Below the pieces are notes generated by a model, which saw only the letters and a list, made by a program, of their open reading frames with translations, had not been told where the DNA came from and searched no databases. Below are positions 56,990 to 64,000 of a stretch of DNA of 64,000 nt, piece by piece. The stretch's first letter is position 1; each line of letters opens with the position of its first letter. Source of the stretch: Portulaca oleracea (lineage: Eukaryota; Streptophyta; Magnoliopsida; Caryophyllales; Portulacaceae); contig CM055892.1 in the NCBI GenBank assembly GCA_029582165.1, forward strand, positions 9,951,254 to 10,015,253, read 5' to 3'. Position numbers and translations under genes: made by a program.

Positions 56990-57401
56990 CAAGGTTGTCA
57001 GGATCGGGATTCTAGTTAGAATCGATAGGGGTCCTTAGAACCGGGATCGTAAGATTCTACAAATAAAGTAAAATTGTTATAAGTGACTTGAAGTTTTCCC
57101 AGAAAAAACATTGTATTTCAAAAATTGAACAAAAAGCAACGATTTTCACCGATTGTAATACGATCCTAACTGAGTCTAGTACGATCCGATTCTAGGGAGA
57201 TTATGACCATTCTAACAAAAATAGGATATAGTTAGGATCGAACTGATCCTAACAATCCTGACCGATCTTACCGATCCTGACCGATCCTGGTACGATCGTG
57301 GTAGGATCCTAACAAGGTAGCGATCCAGGTACGAGTTGGATCATTTGGTCATTTTTGGATCGTAGGATCCTACGATCAGGATCGCGATTTTAACAACCAT
57401 G
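56990..57401. mobile_element. hAT-type MITE with GATC-rich interior
   Basis: 412 bp, termini CAAGGTTGTCA.. and ..TAACAACCATG (imperfect TIRs). A perfect 8-bp duplication CTCATGGG (56982-56989 and 57402-57409) fits the hAT superfamily. The interior has many GGATCG/CGATCC words, densest near the right end. No coding capacity. Confidence 0.82.
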
Positions 57402-57510
57402 CTCATGGGATGGAAAGACAGTCCTCCACATCCCATGAGTCACATATATATAGGAGAGAGAAAGAGGAAGGAAGAGTTTCTCTTTCGATGTTGGACGCGC
57501 GCCTGGGGTT

Positions 57511-57661
57511 CACTACGGACCTTGGTCACCCACCACAGACTGTGGTGAGAAACCAAATTGCATCTTCGGCTCATAGACACAGCATGGACCGTGGCAGAGC
57601 CACCACGGACCTTGGTGCCCTATCACGGGCTGTGGTGGCCTTGCCACTATCCATAGTGGCC
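57511..57661 (+). repeat. CCACGGACCxTGG-type palindromic motif array
   Basis: Six imperfect palindromes lie at about 57511, 57530, 57582, 57600, 57622 and 57643, for example CCACGGACCTTGG and CCACAGACTGTGG. Similar words recur at 61646-61754 in a different LTR. Confidence 0.8.
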
Positions 57662-58900
57662 TGTTTTCACCCAAATAGGAATCCGCGCTTCCCCCAGTTC
57701 AATCTCTTATTGTCCCGGACCTTTTTTTGCATACACATTGCCTTCAAGTCGCTGACTTGTGTGACCCATTGGGACCAAATAACTCGGTTGTGATCGAACC
57801 TATTCGACCACTGATTAAGGGGACTTCTAGCAGGAAAGTCATTAATCACCGAATGAACTTGGCTAGAGTACTCGGATGAAATTGAACATTGTCGGGACAT
57901 TCCCAACAGTTACCTATTTCACAAAAAAAATCATCACTACCTTAACCGGTCAGTTAGATAAAGTGCTTACAAATGACTAAATCCCACCTATAAATATCTC
58001 CCTTAAACTAACCATTTGACACCTTATAATTTCCTAGCGTATTGACACTGTGAAATTCTTCTAAGTTTCCCCCCCTTTTTTCTTCTACTTGCTATTTGAT
58101 TCAAGGTTAATATTATTATTTTTTTACTTTTATTTCAGTTCAATCATGTAGCCCTTATTCTGATGATTCATATGTGTATAAAGTGTAATTCTTTTTATTC
58201 ATGTTCTTTATTTTCTCTTTATTCTGCATGCATAATAGTTGACCTGATAAAATAAATTTATTCTACTTCTTCGTCGCATTCTATAAATAACCTGATTTTA
58301 GTAGAGACAATGGTTTTAACAGGCGAATTAGAGGAATCATTTGCCTCAGATCCATAACCTTACCCTTGAACCTGATTCAGGTTTGTAACTCGGAGTCTTC
58401 ATTGTAATTTGTTAGTTTCTCTTTAAAACTAAGTGGCAAATTCTTTAATTTATTCATTTGCACAATTTTGTTAAGGTACTTAAGCATAGTCCTTAAATTC
58501 CTAAATTAAATAAATTCGACAGAAAATGTGAATTAATTGTTGATTATATTATCGGCGATTGAGAACTGGAATCCAATAGTATAACTGAACGGTTATGCTA
58601 GAAAAGTTCCAAATTTGTGTAAACAATCGCCTGGTTATGGATTATACAACTTCAGAGTGAACCGCTTGGTTACAATAGTAGGTTGTATAATTTGTCCTAT
58701 ACAGTTCTGTTCGTCCCTAATACAATTGTTGCAATAAAGTTTGTACTTCTTCCAACGTTAGTTAGTATGTGAACTGTTCGCATTAATTTGAGAAGGAAAT
58801 TTACAAACTAAAATAAATGGTAAGAATTGCTAAAGTTGCTCCTTGTCCCTTTAGGTAATTTTTTTTTAAACATTAAGTATATCCTTTCAACTCGCCCAAT

Positions 58901-59755
58901 AGTGATGTCGACATCTCGACCCCTCCCTCCCCCCCGGGGCGGGGTCGATGCCGGTAGCTATATGTTATGTCCGTTTGATATATTTGTATCTCAAGTTAAA
59001 GTCTTATTAGGTTAGTCAAGTCCTTTTTGTTGGGTCATTTGGTTTTGTTTGGCTCAAGTTTTAGTTGAGTCCAACTAGAGTGTGACAAAAATGGGTCATT
59101 TCTTGTGGTCCCTCTTAGGTTTAGGTTAATTTAATCACTTTATGCTAATTCTAATGAAAACCAAGGTTAATTATGCATTTATGCTTCTTGAGTTTCTCTT
59201 TCCTAACGAATTTATTCCATTGTTTTAGATAATTAACCTTGCTAAGTGTAAGTAGATAGTTTAGTTAGATTTCGATATGCAAACATTAAATTTCTAACTA
59301 GATCATTTGGTTGTTAATTTGTTAGTTTGATTTGATTATGAAAGGAAATTGGTGATTAAGATAAATAGACTAGCCTTTGGATCCTTTGAAGTGCGACTTT
59401 AGTGGCCTTTTATTTGAGCAATATGATAACTTGAATGCCCATATTAAACTTGGTTAACTAGGAGTTTTTTTTTTTTGCTTTTTATTATTTGGTTATTATT
59501 TCTATTTTGGTTTGTAGGTTAGTTAGTTATCTTGTTTATTTGTGTTATTTTATAGTTTCTTAAACTAAAGTATTTGAGCATTCTCACCTAGGTTTTAAAA
59601 TTTTTTGAAAAAATCTAAAAATAAAAATTTTGAAAAATTGCGATTTTCCACTTTTCTTAGTTTGAGCATGAGATTTTTTAATTTTTTATTTTTCAGTGTT
59701 TTTTGTCTAGATTCAAACATTATCATGCTCAATATGTTCCTTATGGGCATATGAA
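58901..59755 (+). other. GC-rich patch and leader-like AT-rich DNA
   Basis: A C/G-rich patch (58917-58950) is followed by low-complexity A/T sequence resembling the untranslated leader of plant gypsy elements. No gene. Confidence 0.4.
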
Positions 59756-60573
59756 ATGGGAAATTAGCAATGTTGTGCTAACTTATGAAATTCGAGCCAC
59801 CTTGGAGTCTGTGAGTCCCAATGGTGATTATTCAATTAATGAAGATTAATTATGGAATTTGTTTGACCTTTTGGGTTTGATGCAATGGCATGATAAGAAT
59901 CCTAGAGAATTTATGTCTCCATGCCCTGCTTATATTGATTTACATGCTCAATCTCGATGTGTAGATCAACCTATAGATCCATATTTAGATGATTCCTCAT
60001 ATGTTTAGGATTCCTATTCTAATTGCCAATCATTTTACCACTATCTGAATTCATGTGCTTATTATGACTCATCTATAGTGTGTTCAACTACACTTCTTCA
60101 GATATGCATTGAGATTTTGAACAAAACAAAGGTAAAATGTAAGAAAAGATTTATGCAATTAGGATTAAACTCAGTTCTTTCGAACATGGTAATGGTTATC
60201 TTGGTACTTTTGAATCTCTGCACCCCTCAAACCTTGACTATGGATTTGATTCCCCTTATACTCACCTAGAGGATAAGGTTGCTCCAATCTCTACTCCATC
60301 CGTACCTAGCATACTTGTAACCTTAGATGCTTCCCCGTTTTCTCAGTTTGCTCAACTTGAGTTAGGTGAATCACCTGTCGTTGATGCATGCTAGTTATAA
60401 TGAGGATGTTTTATTTTAGTTTAATGCTTTCTTGTGCCTTGTAATGAAGAGTCTTGTCTTGATGTGGTTGATGGTGCATATCCTAGTCTTAAGCATATAG
60501 ATGACATTCCAGTTGATGCACTCGACATTCACCCCATTTCATCTCTTTAATTGTCTGACACTCCCATCATGCA
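59756..60573 (+). pseudogene. Degenerate retroelement-like reading frame
   Basis: A broken frame starts MKWEISNVVLTYEIRATLES (59751) and continues with stops through WHDKNPREFMSPCPAYIDLH (about 59890-59950) and PSVPSILVTLDASPFSQFAQ (60298-60357). I do not recognise a domain. Its place between a leader-like stretch and a later LTR insertion suggests the 5' coding part of a gypsy element. Confidence 0.4.
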
Positions 60574-62186
60574 TGATAAGCCGCAAGTGCACGGGTGTAG
60601 GTGTAGCACGTATCAATGTCATTCCCACAGAGATTTGCTCAGCAACACACCAAACTAGCCCTTTAAGTGATTGCTAAGTCGATCGGGTTTTGATTTTGAT
60701 TAACTAATTTCTTCTTCTAATCACTATAAAAAGGCAAATAAACAACTATTCAAACAATTTTTACTAGATTTATCAATATAAAAAAAGACGCTCAGGGGAT
60801 AAAACCTAAGTCACTCTATGAATCAAACAAGTGGATTGAACTTGTATGTCACTAATTTGGTACATTTTAGGGTCGATAATTGCATAAAGTCTTTTGTAGC
60901 GAGTTTTGGCAATGAAACGAATTGCTTAGTAAAATCAACCTACTTTCGTGGTTATTTCAATTTTGTCGGAGTTAAAGATCAAATTATCAAAAGAGCCCTA
61001 ATTACAAAGTCCTCTATATCTAGTTCACTTCATAATAAATTTAATCCTAAGGGTTCCGATTATCGAATTTCCCCGTTCAGTACTTCATTCAACAATCTAA
61101 TTCCATATTTTTGATGGCCAAACAAAAACAATGACATAATCAAAGTATAAATAAAATGCATTCAAACTAGATTAACACACTTGTTCAATCCAACAATACT
61201 TAATCCATGAAAGCAATTAAAAAGGGTTTATCCCCCGAACTAAAGAAACTACTCACTAATCATGTAAGAACTACAAAAACACATAAATTCTACTCTAGAA
61301 AGCATGGAAATCTAAAGAGAATGAAGACATAACCAAATATGTTTAGAAAACCCTTGAAAGAATTTGGCAATTGTGGACTTTTGCTCCTCCAACACGGTAC
61401 CGATCTTGAGAAATCTTCAATCTTTAATTCACTCTCAAACTCTTGATTATTGTGGGATTGTGGAAGATGGATGATGGTAGAGATGGAGATGGATGGTATG
61501 TAAGGAATGAATGGTGGTGAAGGATGGTGGATGAAGGTGGATGAAGATGGATGATGAAGGATGGATGATGAACAAAAATAGTCGAATCTTGCAATCATAT
61601 AGCCATTAATCAAAGTTGAAATGCCATTTTCGTCAATAACAGGGTCAGCACAGTCCGTGTTACCTCCAACACAGGTCGCGTTGATGGTTTCTAGGGAAAA
61701 TGAACTCTCTGGAGGCTAACACGGACCATGTCGGTGAAAACACGGGTCGTGTTGCCTCTCGAATTTTCTTGGTCGTCTTATTTTGGTTATATCTCCTTCG
61801 TCCGATGTCCGATTGACTTGGTTCTTGACTTTTTAGAAAGCTCTAGGAGTCTACTTTTCATTGCCATAAGCTTCAAAGTCATATCATAAGTGTGGAAAAA
61901 ATGGTGACCAAAAGAGTGGACATATATAAGTTTTCGCACACTTTCTGTTATCTTACTCATAACTCTTTCGTCTCAACTCGGAATTGACCTTATAATATAT
62001 CGTCGGAAAACTCTTTCAATGATGAATCAAATAATGGATATGAGCTTTAACGTTACAATTTGAACAAAACACCCAGAACTCAGTTAAGATAACAAAATAA
62101 GATCATAAAAGATCAATTAAGCACATTAATCCCAAAATTTCACTATCAAAATGCTCCAAATATTTAGTCACTATATGCCCTCATCA
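60574..62186 (-). repeat. 3' LTR of a - strand gypsy element
   Basis: On the - strand it starts TGATGAGGGCATATAG at 62186, right after a purine tract, and ends CACTTGCGGCTTATCA at 60574. The 1.61-kb length and TG..CA ends fit a plant gypsy LTR, possibly Athila/Tat-like. It interrupts the degenerate frame on its left. The other LTR lies beyond 64000. Confidence 0.65.
61646..61754 (+). repeat. CACGG-CCGTG-type motif array in LTR
   Basis: Four imperfect palindromes are at 61646, 61668, 61718 and 61739, for example AACACGGGTCGTGTTG. Confidence 0.75.
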
Positions 62187-62200
62187 AGTTCCCCCATGCT
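62187..62200 (-). other. Polypurine tract of - strand gypsy element
   Basis: AGCATGGGGGAACT on the - strand immediately precedes the LTR start TGATGAGG. Confidence 0.7.
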
Positions 62201-64000
62201 TAGTTCTTGCTTGTCCCCAAGCAAGTCTAGACTCACAAAAGAAAAGAAAAGAAAAGAAATAAAAACACGGGGACAAAAGACTCAAAAACAAAAGAAAAGA
62301 CTCAAAATGAAAGCAAAGATTTTATTTATAATCCTCCTTAGGAAGGCATCAATAGGATCATTCTATCAACTAAATCTAATCTAGAATAACCCAAAAGAGA
62401 ATCAAATTTCATACATAGGAGAAGGAAAAGCAATGGAAAGATTTACAAGCACTACACTTCTCAAGTTCAAATCAATCACCCCCTAATCACAAATGAAGCA
62501 AGCAGGCACATGTATAAGCATGAAACTAGGTGAATTGAGAGCAACCTCACTTTTTAGAATATGGAAACACTCGTCTCATGTTTTAAATTTAATAAATCAT
62601 TGAAGGTTCGCTCAATACTCAAACCAAAGCAACATCCTACCATAAGCTTGCAAAACATTTCAATTCTTCATCGCTTATATGCAATGCACAATGACAATCA
62701 AGAGGACTTTCAAATGGGTTGTAATGGGCTAAGGTTAAGGGTAAGAAGTGGAAATATAATTTGGAAAAAGTGGAGCTAGAGGCCAAGACTTGGAACATAA
62801 ACCTCACCAAATTTTACAAACAAAACTTTCACACCTTATATTCATAACAATGCATCCCATATCAAGTAGAAAAATTGCCTCATATCGAAGGAAATAAGAT
62901 AACTAAACTATTAAACAATTTACTCTTTTTTCATTTCTTCATTTTTTTCCTTCTCTTTTTTTTTTCATTTTCAAAATTGAACTATAACTAAAAACAAACG
63001 TATATACAATAGTAAGCTAAATTTCCAACTCAACCCATATCAATATACAATGGGGAGTAATCTTATGATATTCAACTTTAAAAAAATCCCGAACAAAACG
63101 AAACCACCAAAATCACCACAATCAACCCAACTCTTCAATTTAACACACTCCAAGCATAGGATTAAGGGTAGGAAATCAAACATTTGGCCAAGGCTTATAA
63201 TGTTGGTAATTAGAAGAAAGAGTAATTAAAGGCTAGTAGAAAGGTTAAAAGCGGATATTCACATATAAAAAGGGTGGCTTTTTGGGTTTGTAGCTTATAA
63301 ATATATAGAAATGAATGCCTCTATCATATTATCGTAGTGCAATGCATGATGTAATTTTAAAGAGATACATCGCAAGTTCTAGAGAATGAAAATTAAGGAA
63401 GAGCCACACATGTAAATATGACCCTAATAAAGATGATTAGTCATTTAAGGCCTTTGTGGTTTCACGGGTTAAAAGCTCTCAAATAAACCTAGCTCAAATA
63501 GATGTATATGTGCTAAACTCACACCAAAAGATCATAAGAGGGCAATCAATCATCACTTTCAAAATGCAGTGCTCAACTCACTAAGCTTTCACAAACTCTT
63601 TTCATGACTTTAATTCACAAATGGGCTACTCAAGATTAAATCTAGTTAAAAGAAAACCTATCTAGCTTATATTTATCATTGGAGGAGTTAATTGCTAAAC
63701 CTATCCTACCCTATCCTAGACTGTTTTTTCTTCTTTTTTTTTTCAATTGTTCTAATTTCCTAATTGTTTTTATTTTTTTTCTCAAAATAAAAAGAAAAAT
63801 GAAACTAAATGCAAACCTGGAAAATAAAAGAAGCTAACAATAAGAAAAAGAAGAAAATAAAAACTAAGGATGAATCTAACTAATGCAACTAGGTGGATGC
63901 GATTATTTATAAATGAGAGAAACTAGAAAACTAAAAAAAAAAAAAAAAAACTCAAAGCACCAGTACACATATATACAACAATGGACAAGGACTACAAATT
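62201..64000 (-). other. 3' non-coding part of - strand gypsy element
   Basis: No gene is seen to the window edge. Low-complexity AAAAG and T-rich runs alternate with AT-rich DNA (62240-62280, 62930-62975, 63725-63790). It is the expected untranslated stretch between pol or extra ORFs and the 3' LTR. The coding part would lie to the right of the window. Confidence 0.5.

Larger units (their letters stand above)
56341..58900 (+). other. Probable old LTR region, + orientation
   Basis: A TATA-like TATAAATAT near 57990, a CACGG-type motif array (57511-57661) and a following leader-like AT-rich stretch (59450-59750) suggest the 5' LTR of a degenerate gypsy element. A hAT MITE sits inside (56990-57401). 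Neither LTR border nor primer site could be fixed. Confidence 0.35.

Overview
The window looks like a transposon-dense, AT-rich intergenic block of a flowering plant, most likely a eudicot. The evidence is Ty1/copia, Ty3/gypsy (Tat and chromovirus-like) and L1 elements, two Mutator-like elements, a hAT-type MITE and a Cassandra-like LTR with a 5S rRNA domain. I see no intact host gene. The only clear host-derived protein sequence is a serine carboxypeptidase-like fragment carried inside a Mutator-like element. No function is claimed from database searches; family names come from motifs read in the sequence.

Left block (1-26.5 kb): this is a stack of nested insertions. A + strand copia element (1-2028 and 22106-22633) is split by a 20-kb Tat-lineage Ty3/gypsy element (2029-22105). 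The copia element in turn appears to sit in the 3' LTR of a - strand gag-only copia element (22634-25480), which abuts a truncated Cassandra-like LTR (25481-25657). A copia RT fragment and a small LTR-like fragment follow. The Tat element has LTRs of 1.85 and 1.78 kb, a tRNA-Arg-type primer site, gag-PR-RT-RNase H-second RNase H-integrase, and downstream of integrase two antisense, intron-containing degenerate genes. One has a DUF7745-like domain and the other a plant mobile domain (PMD). Its LTRs, leader and non-coding 3' part carry about 80 copies of a short motif centred on CTCGCGGAT. The motif is not seen in the coding exons or in the other elements.

Middle block (26.6-46.4 kb): a - strand L1 LINE lying between two (TA)n tracts is interrupted by a - strand gypsy element with 1129-bp LTRs and TSD ATAAC. 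About 4.4 kb further on, a Mutator-like element with about 365-bp TIRs and a 9-bp TSD is interrupted by a + strand sibling of the same gypsy family (1128-bp LTRs, TSD CTGGT). Both siblings carry stops or frameshifts in gag-pol.

Right block (46.4-64 kb): AT-rich DNA with an LTR-like fragment, two short poly(A) retroposons with target duplications, microsatellite-rich tandem repeats, a Pack-MULE containing the carboxypeptidase fragment, a hAT-type MITE with an 8-bp TSD, remains of a + strand gypsy-like leader and reading frame, and the 3' LTR plus 3' non-coding region of a - strand gypsy element running off the window.

The most interesting system is the Tat element: a dispersed CpG-containing motif confined to its non-coding DNA, together with two antisense captured-type genes. 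A self-recognition or anti-silencing role is possible by analogy but unproven.
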